Assembly: GCA_034620365.1 (NCBI GenBank)
Contig: JAQGEQ010000281.1
Span: 62,001-126,000 of the forward strand
Source of the DNA: Pegea sp. RAD2-039
Taxonomy: Eukaryota; Chordata; Thaliacea; Salpida; Salpidae
Length of the DNA: 64,000 nt
Reading direction: 5' to 3'
Positions 49,661 to 62,079 of this stretch are shown in pieces (positions within the stretch are counted from its first letter, which is position 1; the number at the start of each line of letters is the position of its first letter). A program made the position numbers and the translations under genes. A model generated the notes under the pieces. That model was not told the DNA's origin, searched no databases, and saw only the letters and a program-made list of their open reading frames with translations.

Positions 49661-50903
49661 GAAGTCAACAAAATTCTACAGTACAAGTGACAAGCTCAAC
49701 TACCTGCAACCCATCTTTCTAGAAGGATTTGAAAACTTATCAAACATTTCATCCTTTTGAATACTGTGTCAAAACTTCTAAAATAGGGACTGAAAACTTA
49801 AGTAGTATTCTATTTGAAGTTTTACTTTTATCATTAAATTTGATATGCCAAATAAAATAATCTGTGTTCAAAAAATGCTCAATGAAATTTTCCTTCTCTA
49901 GTTGCAAGGCTTATGTTTGTAAAAAAATTATATTTGAGTTTTATTAGCTAGGTAATTAACGTTTAACCTTAAAAAGTATTTTTATGAAATGAATTAAATC
50001 TCATAAATACCAAAAATGAGTGATTTCATTTAGATTTTTTTACTTAATGAAACGAAATTTGTCAATTAATTATAATCATTGTAACACTAAACTGAAACTT
50101 GTAATATAATATTTAGTTCTAACACTTTAAAAATTAATCATAAAATAAATGCTAACTTCTATTGTTTACTGTTTTTGATTTAACAATAAAGAAAACAAGC
50201 CTATAAAACAGCCATTATTATGATGTAGAAGAAAATTACACAGCTATAAAATAATATTGTCATAAATTAAAAACGTTCTTTGTTAAGGCAAGGCAATTTT
50301 CCAAAGTGTAAAAACTACAACACAGTTCAAACATTTAAAAATAACAACCTGAAACAAATCCTACAAGTTTAAATGATGATTTTTTTAAAGTTACTCTAAT
50401 ATACTAACGTATTACATTTGCTTCTCAAATCAAACTAAACTTTATAACAAACTGTATTGAAACCAAATAAAAAATTAATGGAGTAATATGTTGTTAATTA
50501 AAAATTAATTTAACATATTTAGTAGAGGTTTCATCTAGCATTATAATATCTCTTGTGAAGTTGCTCTACAAATTTTGTAAACGAAATACCTGCTTGGTGA
50601 TGTTGTCACTTTTTATTATAGTTGGTCTTCTTGTATCCTTAAGCTAAATTATTAGTTGTAATTTCCTTTATAATATATTTTAATACAAAATCCAAGCTTA
50701 ATTTAAAGACGTAGTCTTAAAATTGTAAAAAGCTGGTCAACTTACCCACTTATACAAATTCTTTATACAAACTAAATAAGTTAAAAAACATAGCATTAAA
50801 TTTTCAAAACATTTTTACATGAATGTGAAGTTGGGATTTTAAAATGAGTTTTTCATCCAAATATTATTCAACTTCATGAAGCTATTAAAGCTATTAAACT
50901 AAA

Positions 50904-51680
50904 ATGCAGAATCTATATTTTGTGACGAATTTATGCAAAATTGGTAAACTAAAACCCTTTGTTGAAAACAGAGGTCCTTTTATTGAAACCACTATCCGCC
51001 ACAAGAGAAAATGTCTCATCAATGCCATCGTCTATCTACATCTAAAGGGTCACTCTATTTTTGATCTCAATAAATTTAGGTGGGATTGTTAACTTTGATT
51101 TAAAAGTAAACAATTTTTTAGTTGGAGTTTGGCCTCTCTGATCTTCAAAACCCTCTGATTGATATCAAAGTAGGTTATGAATTAGTTCTTTCAAACCTTA
51201 TCTGATGTTTCCAGCTTACAGATTTTACTTTTTGGTTGTCAAAGGTCTTGGTAAAGATGCCATGTTACTTGTAGGTCTACGATGTATGGCACTAGAAGTC
51301 ATTCAAATCAGAATTGCACGGAAAAATCTGATCCTTGGAGCGCAGGGATGATAGTGTTTTGTCTTCTTGTTTTTGCCAAAATCTTTTTATTCGTTGCTAA
51401 CAAAGAAGAGGTATTGAGAACGAAAGCATTAATTAGGGGTCAGTGAACTTCTCGTCTACCAAATAGAGGAACATTTCTTCGGTAGGCTTATAATTGGTGA
51501 CCAATTGACATGACACCTGACTTTCTGACATCAACATTGAAGGATTTTATCAACAGCTTACTAGTTGTTGATCCCGCTGATAGAGTAACAGCTCCTGAAG
51601 CTTCTATTTATCGATGGATCTTACCACTAGATCTCAGTCTAATTGATGACGTCATCAGAGTAAAATAAAAGCAATGATAG
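50904..51680 (+). pseudogene. Kinase remnant 8 (subdomains V-XI)
   Basis: Third member of the remnant 3 and 6 group. NLYFVTNLCKIGKLKPFVE, NRGPFIETTIRHKRK and AIVYLHLKG, then GIVNFDLKVNNFL. Intron 51,170-51,214 is 45 nt with donor GTAGGT. LTDFTFWLSKV, CMALEVIQ, YTEKSDPWSAGMIVFCLL, INSLLVVDPADRVTAPEAS follow. It is joined to CCACTAGATCTCAGTCTAAT after the subdomain XI Trp, as in remnants 3 and 6. Confidence 0.75.
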
Positions 51681-51765
51681 ATGAAGTCGTCAAATTGCAA
51701 CCACATTACAAACGGCTTGTTCAATTTCTTTTTTCTTAGCACATTTAAAAATATTGTCTTTTCAG

Positions 51766-52054
51766 TCACTTCGATGACGTCACCACGACAAACCCCCAAA
51801 CCACCGGAAGCTATAAGCAGAAGTCGATGCAATGTTCCAAAACATTACGTGAGCAGTTTACAAGCACACAGCAACATCTAACGTCATTCAACGTGACAAT
51901 GATGTCACTGACGAAGATTGATGGAGGACTGCGCGCGCTCCCGTGTGGCGAATCACTTGAAGATTTCAACACTTCGAGGCAAAGCGAGAAGATGAGTGAA
52001 AGTCTTTTCACTTCCGGTCGGAGAACTGATCAAAATATCGTTTTTACTGTTTAG
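51766..52054 (+). pseudogene. 3' exon (FTV-stop), copy 8, longest open frame
   Basis: From 51,773 the frame is open for 93 codons to the stop: DDVTTTNPQTTGSYKQK, CSKTLREQFTSTQQHL, MMSLTKIDGGLRALPCGES, RRTDQNIVFTV-stop. Only one base is missing right after the acceptor (ACTTCGATGAC for ACTTCAGATGAC). This is the best evidence that the family was a real 3' exon. It is polar and Ser/Thr-rich, with no known domain. It directly follows kinase remnant 8, in line with it being the kinase's C-terminal tail. Confidence 0.5.
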
Positions 52055-53369
52055 ATGGTGCGGGAACGCGCGTGCCTGTAATGGCTTCATCGTTTTAAAA
52101 CCCAACTGGTTTATGTTTTATTCGCGCATGACGAGCGTTTCTTAATTATTTTTGACATCATCAGTAGATGGTTTGATGGTTTCAGCAACAAGTTGTATCT
52201 TTGTGACGTTTCCAGCTGACCAAATGCCATCATTAGTTTCGATACGACACTGCTTTCGATACTAGTCTTTTGTTTTTGGTACATACGTTTGATTGCTGTA
52301 TCCTATAATATTTATTTAGTTGTAAACGAATGGATTTTTGTAAGCTAATCTGTTTAACTTTCTCAAATTGTTTCAACTTCTGGGACGTGAATTTCTATCT
52401 TCATATCAGACTTATTATTTGTTATAATTTAAATGTGAAAATAAAAAAAAAATTCCCTCTAAAATTTTAGAATTTTTTCTCGAATTGTAGGTTAGTAATT
52501 TAATGTTAAGTAAAATGACTATTATTTTGTAATGTGGAGTTGTTCATCGTATTCCTGTTCATCTTGTTCGAGATTGTAGTTTAATTTTGATCGAAAGGTT
52601 GTAAATATGGTGATTTACAGAAGCAAATTGTCATGGAAGAAGAATTTGTTCATCTTTAAAGTTTTAACAAGATTTATCAGTAAATAGCAATCTGGTAATT
52701 ATACTATTATTTGTTTTAAATCTAATAGTAACACAAATACCTGTTTCGATCGAAAATTGACTTTAATCTAAATACAAAATGAATCAATAGTAGTTGGTTG
52801 CAATTGATTGTGACATGTTTAATTTTATAATTATATATTCACATATAAGATGTTTTTCGTTTGTATCACCATGAGGAAGCATTCCACTTTATTTGGTCAA
52901 AACATTTCTTGTCCTTAGCCGAATTAAACAGTTAAAGTATATATTGAAAATTTGTGAAAAGCTCTGGTTGCGTTGTTACAATCTAGATAATCAACGCTTA
53001 ATATTAAAAAATCATTGCAACAAAACAATAAATTTCATTACAAAATTCAAAACTTATTCTACGATACAAATGTGGCAAAAATTATTAATCTCTTTAAAAT
53101 ATAATTCGTAATTACTAATACAACTGGTTGGTTTTCTTTTAACATAAAAACTAAATAATTAATCAGTTAATTTATTTATTCTAATAATTGTACTGGAATG
53201 TGCCTGAAGAGAGTAACTCCCGTTACCACACATTCTCACAAATTATATGTATTGAGTTAGCAATATAGAAAGAAAAAGATGTAACACATGACATTTTAGT
53301 AGTTTGCAAAGCATAAACAGTGGATATATACTAAGAATTATAAAACATAAAAGTGGAAAATCACAGTTT

Positions 53370-54375
53370 AGAAATAATACCGTTGGCAAGAATATAAAAT
53401 TTTAGATTCTACCTGAATAACACGAGTGATTCTGACATGACAACATCTGATGGCAGCTGGTTCCAAGAAATAATTATTCAGTAAGAGAAAAAATTCAATA
53501 TAATAAATGTACCAGGTGATATGGGCTCATTTAGATGTAATGTGTGTTGTCTGAGTTGACATAAGTCGAAGTAAGGATTAATTGAAAAGAAATCATCAAA
53601 CTGAAGGCTAAATAAATTGTTGATAATTTAAAAAATAGGAATAAAGTCGTGTGTAATCCGTCGAATTTCAAAAATATCTCAATTTAAGAAGCTAACACTA
53701 AGTTTGAAAAAATTGTATTTAATATTAAGTTTACTGCATACGAATCTCGCAATTGTTGCTTAAAAAGACTCATTTGTTTGATATCACTAAGTTGCTTTAG
53801 TATCCATGCACTAACATTGTATCCAAGACGTGCGTACTATTTGAAAACACTGTTGAAGTATTATAAATCTTTAGAGATTAACGTAAGATTATTAAAGTAA
53901 ACAATCTTGGTTGATATAGCTAAGATTTTCGGAAATATAATTGTTGCATCTAAAGTCAGATGATATGGTAATGCAAACGTCTAGAAAAATTGGTCGAACA
54001 TTGGTTCAAGAAAATTTCAGTCGGTCAAAAGAGAAAGTTTTATGTTCAGACTTTGTAGGCTGAATTTTTGCTGCCAGTTTGTGGATTATTTTTCTACAGT
54101 GCGTACAGCGGTTTGAAGTTTTGAAAGTTTTTAAGATAATGGCTTGGTATTATCTGCATACACACACCAACAGTGATTATTAACTTTAAAAAAAATCACA
54201 AATTCTGTAAAGAATATCTAACTATTTACAAATATTTCAAAATGAAATATTTTTTTATACTATAAGTTTTTTAGAAAAACTAACTACAGTAGATGTTACT
54301 AGGAACCTTTTTTATTGTTAGAAATTAAAAAAAGACAATTTAGTACAAGCACGTGGGTTGTAATCCTGTAGCTTT
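53370..54375 (-). mobile_element. LINE reverse-transcriptase remnant, copy 7 (mosaic)
   Basis: YADN box at 54,149-54,163. Left of about 53,540 the sequence follows copy 5; right of it, copies 2 and 3. The switch falls inside a shared stretch at 53,532-53,546. Confidence 0.75.
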
Positions 54376-55229
54376 AATATTGATATTTGTATTATTATGT
54401 AAATTAAAACAACTACTTTAAGCAAGATCTTTTTATATAATTTACTCTTCTATTAGTTAAAGTTTGGATAAAACAGCTAATTGACTTTTAACTTTTACTT
54501 TATCTCAAGATTATTTTGTATTAAATTTAAAACTAAATAAAGTTGAGATTAAAATGAATTAATCTTACTTTTTATATAACTAGTTAACTAATTGAATTTT
54601 GTACTTTTAGATATATTTGCCTACTAAATATTCAACTATAAATTTATAGTTTAAGTGAAGTTTTTGTTGTTTTTAATCTTATTATTCTAAACTTGAAATT
54701 AACAAGAAAAATTTCTTTTTAAATTTATTAGAAAAAAATTACTTTTAAGAGACTAATGATAAAATAAAAAAAATAATTTGTTATGTAAAAAATAACTTAG
54801 ATATTTAAAAAACTATTTTACAAATTTGTATTGTTTAGCTGTTATAATTCCAATTTAGAAAATATTATACTTAAAAAACATGATTTAACGGTGTGACATA
54901 TTTAGAAAATAATCTTAGTAAATTATAATAAATCATAATTTCAAACTGAACTGTTAGGTAGTCTTTTTTAATAAATTTCATTAAGAATAACCAATTTAAA
55001 AAATTTTCTATATTCTTTAAGTAGATACAAATATGTTTTTTCACAGAGTTCATCAAAAGATATAATTATGGGACATATCTACTCTTGGAAATATATCAAT
55101 TGAATATTGGAAATTTTTTAAGAAGTTGGAATAACTAAATTTTATAAAAGGTTAGAATTTCAAGACATTTTAATTTATATTCATGGCATACAGAAGTATT
55201 GTAAGCATAACTTACCCAACAAGAAGTAT

Positions 55230-56030
55230 TAAATTCTGAAGATTTTGAACAAAAAGTCATTATTGTATTTTCTATTACATGAGCCTTGGATCACAAATGG
55301 GGCAAGTTCTTTTGGTGAAGCCCAACATCACCAAAGAGTTTGTAGATTTCTAAAGGTTAGTGCTAAAATATTGATGTTTAAATCCGCCACCTCTTTGAGA
55401 ATTTTCGTTTGGTCGTTAAAGCACCTCATCTGGCTTCTCTAAATGAATTTTTTACTATAAGATAACTACGTTACTCACAGTATTAACATATTCTTATCTT
55501 TGTTGTACTTCAAATATTACTCAAACTAGTCATAGACAAAGTATTATTTAGGAGCGCTACAAAAAACTTTGATGAAAACGTCTTGATTCAAATTTTTTCA
55601 AAGCTTAGTCGATGTACACAACCTAGTAAATAGTTGCTGTCAATTTAGTTTATAAAATTAAAAGTTGCTGAAATTTGTGCAGGGTAATTACATTCTGTGT
55701 GTCCAGAGATCAAGAATAAAGAATGAAGCAACGAGTCGCAAAGAGAAATAAGAATTGATTTCTGTTGCCAAGCTGTTTGGAGATGCTACTGGTAAGATGG
55801 TCGTGATGGAAACTGCAACTGCGTCACAAATTCAGTTGTTGGTTGACAATAAAAAAAACTTGTCTTTTCTGTCATTTCTGATGACGTCATCACAAATAAC
55901 TCCCTAACCACTGGAGGTAGCAGAAACTGACGCAAAGTTCCAAAACATTACATGTGCGGTAGACAAGCCTGCTGCAACATCTGACGTCACTCAACAAAGC
56001 AATGACGTCACTGACGAAGTTTGATGGAGG
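55230..56030 (+). pseudogene. Three-exon remnant, Y-type copy d
   Basis: Exon 1 ends at 55,355 and exon 2 is 55,683-55,791 (109 nt). The exon 3 acceptor is destroyed (TTTTCTG instead of TTTTCAG at about 55,866-55,872). Exon 3 then runs into the kinase loop. Confidence 0.5.
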
Positions 56031-56240
56031 ATCTTATTACAAGAAATGTTCTTTGTGATTGAAAACTAGTCGATATTTTAGTTGCTAAGATTATTGGTGA
56101 TGTTCCAAACCCTCTGATTGATAACAAAGTAAGTTATGAATCAACTCTTTCAAACTTCACCTGATCCTATGATTTCCAGCGTACCTAGTTTGGCTTATCG
56201 GTGGTCAAGGATTTTGTAAAGGTGCCATGTTATCATCTAG
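56031..56240 (+). pseudogene. Kinase remnant 9 (VIb-VII only)
   Basis: Same form as remnant 4: LCD-stop-KLVDILVAKI, intron 56,129-56,179 (51 nt), RT-stop-FGLSVV, and truncation at TTATCATCTAG. Confidence 0.65.
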
Positions 56241-57262
56241 AAGCCACCACTAGATATCAGTCTATTTGATGACGTCATCAGAGTGAGACGAGAACGATGA
56301 AAGTCAAAGTCATCGAAACTGCAACTGCGTCACAAACGGGTTCTTCGATTTCTCTTTGCCTAGCACATTCAACAATCTTGTCTCTTCAGTCATTTCAGAT
56401 GATTTCATCCCTAGAAACTCCTAAATCAACGGAAGTGGACAGCAGGAAACGACGCAAATTTCCGAAACATCACGTGAGTGGTTGACAAGCGCGCTGCAAC
56501 ATCTGACACAAGATGACTTTAGTAACTTAGGCGCTGGTTCATGTGTAAGGTTATCATTGGTTAACAGATTGGTAGATAGCCCAAATAAAGGATTTGCCAA
56601 CGGATAATCAAAAATAGAAAAATTTATATTTATGAAAATCTATCTGTAATGTTCATTGTTGTTGAAAAACTGTTTTATGCTGTTTGGTGAGTTTTTCTTA
56701 CAAATATTTAATATTTATACTTAAAACATTTTGGTATTATTTTGTAAATGGAGAATGTCTAGTTACTTTTACACAGTATAAGAACCTTCTTTGGGATGTT
56801 TTTTAGTAAATACTAAACTACTAGATTTTAAGTAAAATTTAAGCATATTTAATTATTTACTTTTAAGTAAATCATATTAAATAATAAAAATAAATCTAGA
56901 ATTACGTAGTAAAATGTTGTGAAAATTACATTTGTGCTTTTTATAAAGAGAAAGATTCAATTTTTTGTTAGTGATAGACATTCGTAGAATTCCTAAAATA
57001 GTATTTATAACTGTTATTTTTTTTGACTCAAATAACATCCTATAATTTTAGAGAAACCAACTTGGCACTTATAAATAACCATGTTTTATATTCTTTTTTA
57101 ACTGAATAAATCAAATTTCTGAAAACTTATAAAAGATAAAAAAAGTAGAAACAAACACAAAATTTGAAGTAGTTCTTATCAAAAATAAATAAATAAAATA
57201 AAAGTTTTTAAATCTTATAGTTTGTTCAACATAAAACTTATAAAAACTGATTCAGACAAACT

Positions 57263-57412
57263 GTAGCAGCCGCAGCGATCTGGCGTCGCAGGAGCTGCCA
57301 TAGCGATATTGGGTACAGTGACGAACTGCCTACGGGGCTCCAACTACAGCTATGATTTCGGATTTTCGCATCTCCTAGTCCTGTTACCTTACCCAAAGGC
57401 CCCTTTTACCTT
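57263..57412. other. GC-rich island, copy 3
   Basis: Almost identical to the 43,158 copy (TCTCCTAGTCC here). It is followed by the duplicated GAGGAAGCATT block at 57,477 and 57,605. Confidence 0.5.
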
Positions 57413-58139
57413 GTTTTTATGGACTTTTTCATATATATAAATTCGTGTATGAGAGGTTTTTAGGTCGTATCACCATGAGGAAGCATTCCACTTTTTTTGG
57501 TCAAAACATTTCTTGTCGCTAGCTGAATTAAACAATATATAGATGTATATAGAAAGTTTACAAACAACTTTTGTTCTTCGCTACAATATTAAAAAGTCAC
57601 ATTTTAGGAAGCACTATACATTATTTGGTCAAAATATTTCTTGTGCTTAGCCGAATAAAACAATATGAATATATTTAGAAAGTTGATGAAAAGTTCTGGT
57701 TGCGTTGTTATAATCTAGATTATCAACGCTTAATATTAAAAAATGATTGCAACCAAAAAAAATTTGTTTACAAAATGCAAGACTTATTTACGGTACAAAG
57801 CAAACTACGGTACAAATGTGGAAAAATTATATATTTACTTACAAAAATTATGCTTAAATCCTGATAAAACAGGTCAGTTTACTTTTAACATACAAACTAA
57901 ATGTTTAATTAGATAAGTTATTTATTTCAATAAATGTACAGGAGGGTTCCTGATGAGCGCAAGTCCCGTTAACCCAACTTCTCACAAATAACATAATAAC
58001 AATATATTGAATTTAATACTAACATATTGAGTTTGAAATATTGAAAAAAAAAAAACTTAACACATGACATTTTAGTAGTATTCAATCATATAACACTGGA
58101 TAATTACTAAGAATTATGAAAAAAAAAAGTGGAAAATCA

Positions 58140-59150
58140 CAATTTAGAAATGGTACTCTTAGCAAGAATATAAACCTTGGCTTCTGCCTAAATAACACTA
58201 GTGAATTCTGACACGACAACTTTTGATCGCAGCTGGTTTCAAGTACTAATTTTGCGGTAAGAGAAAAAATTCAATCTGACTAATATACCATATGATATTG
58301 GTTTATTAAGATGTATTGTGTGTCGTCTGAGTTGATACAAATTGAGATAAGGATTAATGGAAAAGAAATCATCAAACTGAAGGTCAAATAAATTGTTGAT
58401 AATTTTAAAAATAGGAATAAAGTCGTATGTAATCCATCAAATTTCAAAAATATCTCAATTAAAGAAGCTAACGCAAAGTTTGAAAAAATTGTAGTTAATG
58501 TTAAGTTTGCTGCATACGAATCCGCAAATGTTGCTTAAAAAGACTCATTTGTTTGATATCACTAAGTTGCTTTAGTATCCATGCACTAACATTGTATTCA
58601 AGACGTGCATACTATTTGAAAACACTGTTGAAGGACTATAAAATCTTAGAGTTTAACGTAAGATTATTATGGTATACAATCTTGCTTGATTTCGCTAAGA
58701 TTTTCGGAAATATAATTGAGGCATCTAAAGTCAGATGATATGGTAATGCAAACGTCTAGAAAAGAGTTGTCGAACATTGGTTCAAGGAAATTTCAGCCGG
58801 TCTAAAGAGACAGTTTTATGTTCAGACTTTGTAGGCTAAATTTTTGCTGCCAGTTTATGGATTATTTTTCTACAGTGCGTACAGCGGTTTGAAGTTTTGA
58901 AAGTTATTAAGATAATGGTTTGATATTATCTGCATACACACACCAACAGAAATTATTAACTTTAAAAAAAATCACAAGTTCTGTAAAGAATAACTAACTA
59001 TTTACATATAACTCAAAATGAAAATTTTTTATTTTTATACTATAAGTTTTTTAGAAAAACTAACTACAGTAGATGTCACTAGGAACCTTTTGTATTGTTA
59101 GAAATTAAAAAAAGACAATTTAGTACAAGCACGTGGGTTGTAATCCTGTA
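58140..59150 (-). mobile_element. LINE reverse-transcriptase remnant, copy 8
   Basis: YADN box at 58,925-58,939. The C-terminal end follows copy 6 up to about 58,350, after which the sequence resembles copies 2 and 4, a third likely exchange point. Plus-strand ORFs here are shadows. Confidence 0.7.
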
Positions 59151-60004
59151 GCTTTAATATTGATATTTGTATTATTATGTAAATTAAAACAACTACTTTA
59201 AGCAAGATCTTTTTATATAATTTACTCTTCTATTAGTTAAAGTTTGGATAAAACAGCTAATTGACTTTTAACTTTTACTTTATCTCAAGATTATTTTGTA
59301 TTAAATTTAAAATTAAATAAAGTTGAGCTTAAAAAGAATTAATCTTACTTTTTATATAACTAGTTAACTAATTGAATTTTGTACTTTTATATATATTTGC
59401 CTGCTAAATATTCAACTATAAATTTATAGTTTAAGTGAAGTTTTTGTTGTTTTTAATCTTATTATTCTAAACTTGAAATTAACAAGAATAATTTCTTTTT
59501 AAATATATTAGAAAAAAAATTACTTTTAAGAGACTAATGATAAGTAAAAAAAATAATTTGTAATGTAAAAAATAACTTAGATATTTAAAAAATTATTTTA
59601 CAAATTTGCATTGTTTAGCTGTTATAATTCCAATTTAGAAAATATTATACTTAAAAAACATGATTTAACGGTGTGACATATTTAGAAAATAATCTTAGTA
59701 AATTATAATAAATCATAATTTCAAACTGAACTGTTAGGTAGTCTTTTTTATTAAATTTCATTAAGAATAAGCAATTTAAAAAAATTTCTATATTCTTTAA
59801 GTAGATACAAAAATGTTTTTTTCACAGAGTGCATCAAAAGATATAATTATGGGATATATCAACTCTTTGACAATCAATTGAATATTGGAAATTTTTCAAG
59901 AAGTTGGAATAACTAAATTTTATAAAAGGTTAGAATTTCAAGACATTTTAATTTATATTCATGGCATACAGAAGTATTGTAAGCATAACTTACCCAACAA
60001 GAAG

Positions 60005-60810
60005 TATTAAATTCTGAAGATTTTGAACAAAAAGTCATTATTGTATTTTCTATTACCTGAGCCTTGGATCACAAATGGGGCAAGTTCTTTTGGTGAAGCC
60101 CAACATCACCAAAGAGTTTGTAGATTTCTAAAGGTTAGTGCTAAAATATTGATGTTTAAATCCGCCACCTCTTTGAGAAATTTCGTTTCGTCGTTAAAGC
60201 ACCTCATCTGGCTTCTCTAAATGAATTTTTTACTATAAGATGACTACGTCACTCACAGTATTAACATATTCTTATCTTTGCTGTACTTCAAATATTACTC
60301 AAACTAGTCATAGACAAAGTATTATTTAGGAGCGCCACAAAAAACTTTGATGAAAACGTCTTGATTCAACTTTTTTCAAAGCTTAGTCGATGTACACAAC
60401 CTAGTAAATAGTTGCTGTCAATTTAGTTTATAAAATTAAAAGTTGCTGAAATTTGTGCAGGGTAATTACAATCTGTGTGTCCAGAGATCAAGAATAAAGA
60501 ATGAAGCAACGAGTCGCAAAGAGAAATAAGAATTGATTTCTGTTGCCAATCTGTTTGGAGATGCTACTGGTAAGATGGTCGTGATGGAAACTGCAACTGC
60601 GTCACAAATTCAGTTGTTGGTTGACAATAAAAAAAACTTGTCTTTTCAGTCATTTCTGATGACGTCATCACAAATAACTCCCTAACCACTGGAGGTAGCA
60701 GAAACTGACGCAAATTTCTAAAACATTACATGTGCGGTTGACAAACCTGCTGCAACATCTGACGTCACTCAACAAAGCAATGACGTCACTGACGAAGTTT
60801 GATGGAGGAT
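60005..60810 (+). pseudogene. Three-exon remnant, Y-type copy e
   Basis: Exon 1 ends at 60,133 (EPWITNGASSFGEAQHH, as in copies b and d). Exon 2 is 60,461-60,569. Intron 60,570-60,649 has an intact TCTTTTCAG. Exon 3 begins SDDVITNNSLTTGGSRN, is frameshifted, and joins kinase remnant 10. Confidence 0.5.
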
Positions 60811-61020
60811 CTTATTACAAGAAATGTTCTTTGTGATTGAAAACTAGTCGATATTTTAGTTGCTAAAATTATTGGTGATGTTCCGAACCCTCAGGTTGAT
60901 AACAAAGTAAGTTATGAATCAATTCTTTCAAACTTCACCTGATCCTATGATTTCCAGCGTACCTATTTTGGCTTATTGGTGGTCAAAGATTTTGTAAAGG
61001 TGCCATGTTATCATCTAGAA
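60811..61020 (+). pseudogene. Kinase remnant 10 (VIb-VII only)
   Basis: LCD-stop-KLVDILVAKI, intron 60,907-60,957 (51 nt), then RTYFGLLVVKDF. Here the Tyr-Phe-Gly of the DFG site is still in frame, unlike remnants 4 and 9. Truncated at the same point as those. Confidence 0.65.
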
Positions 61021-62079
61021 GCCACCACTAGATGTCAGTCTATTTGATGACGTCATCAGAGTGAGACGAGAACGATGAAAGCCAAAGTCATCGAAACTGC
61101 AACTGCGTCACAAACGGGTTCTTCGATTTCTCTTTGCCTAGCACATTCAACAATCTTGTCTTTTCATTCACTTCAGATGATGTCATCCCTAGAAACTCCT
61201 AAATCAACGGAAGTGGACAGCAGGAAACAACGCAAATTTCCGTAACATCACGTGAGTGGTTGACAAGCGCGCTGCAACATCTGACACAAGATGACTTTAG
61301 TAACTTAGGCGCTGTTCATGTATAAGGTTATCGTTGTTTAACAAATTGGTAGATAGCCCAAATAAAGGATTTACGAACGGATAATCATAAATAGAAAAAT
61401 TGATATTTATGAAAATCTATCTGTGTTGTTCATTGTTGTTGAAAAACTGTTTTATGCTGTTTGGTGAGTTTTTCTTACAAATATTTAATATTTATTCTTA
61501 AAACATTTTGGTATTATTTTGTAAATGGAGAATGTCTAGTTACTTTTACACAGTATAAGAACTTTCTTAGGAATGTTTTTTAGTAAATACTAAACTACTA
61601 GATTTTAAGTAAAATTTCAGCATATATAATAATTTACTTTTAAGTAAATCATATTAAATAATAAAAATAAATCTAGAATTACGTAGTAAAATGTTGTGAA
61701 AATTACATTTGTGCTTTTTATAAAGAGAAAGATTCAATTTTTTGTTAGTGATAGACATTCGTAAAATTCCTAAAATAGTATTTATAATTGTTATTTTTAT
61801 TAACTCAAATACCATCCTATAATTTTAGAAAAACCAACTTAGCACTTATAAATAACCATGTCTTATATTCTTTTTTAACTGAATAAATCAAATTTCTGAA
61901 AACTTATACAAGATAAAAAAAGTAGAAACAAACACAAAATTTGAAGTAGTTCTTATCAAAAATAAATAAATAAAATAAAAGTTTTTCAAATTTTACAGAT
62001 CAATCAACATATAACTTACAAAAACTGATTCAGACAAACTGATGTAGCCGCAGCGATCTGGAGTTGAAAAAGAAGAAGT

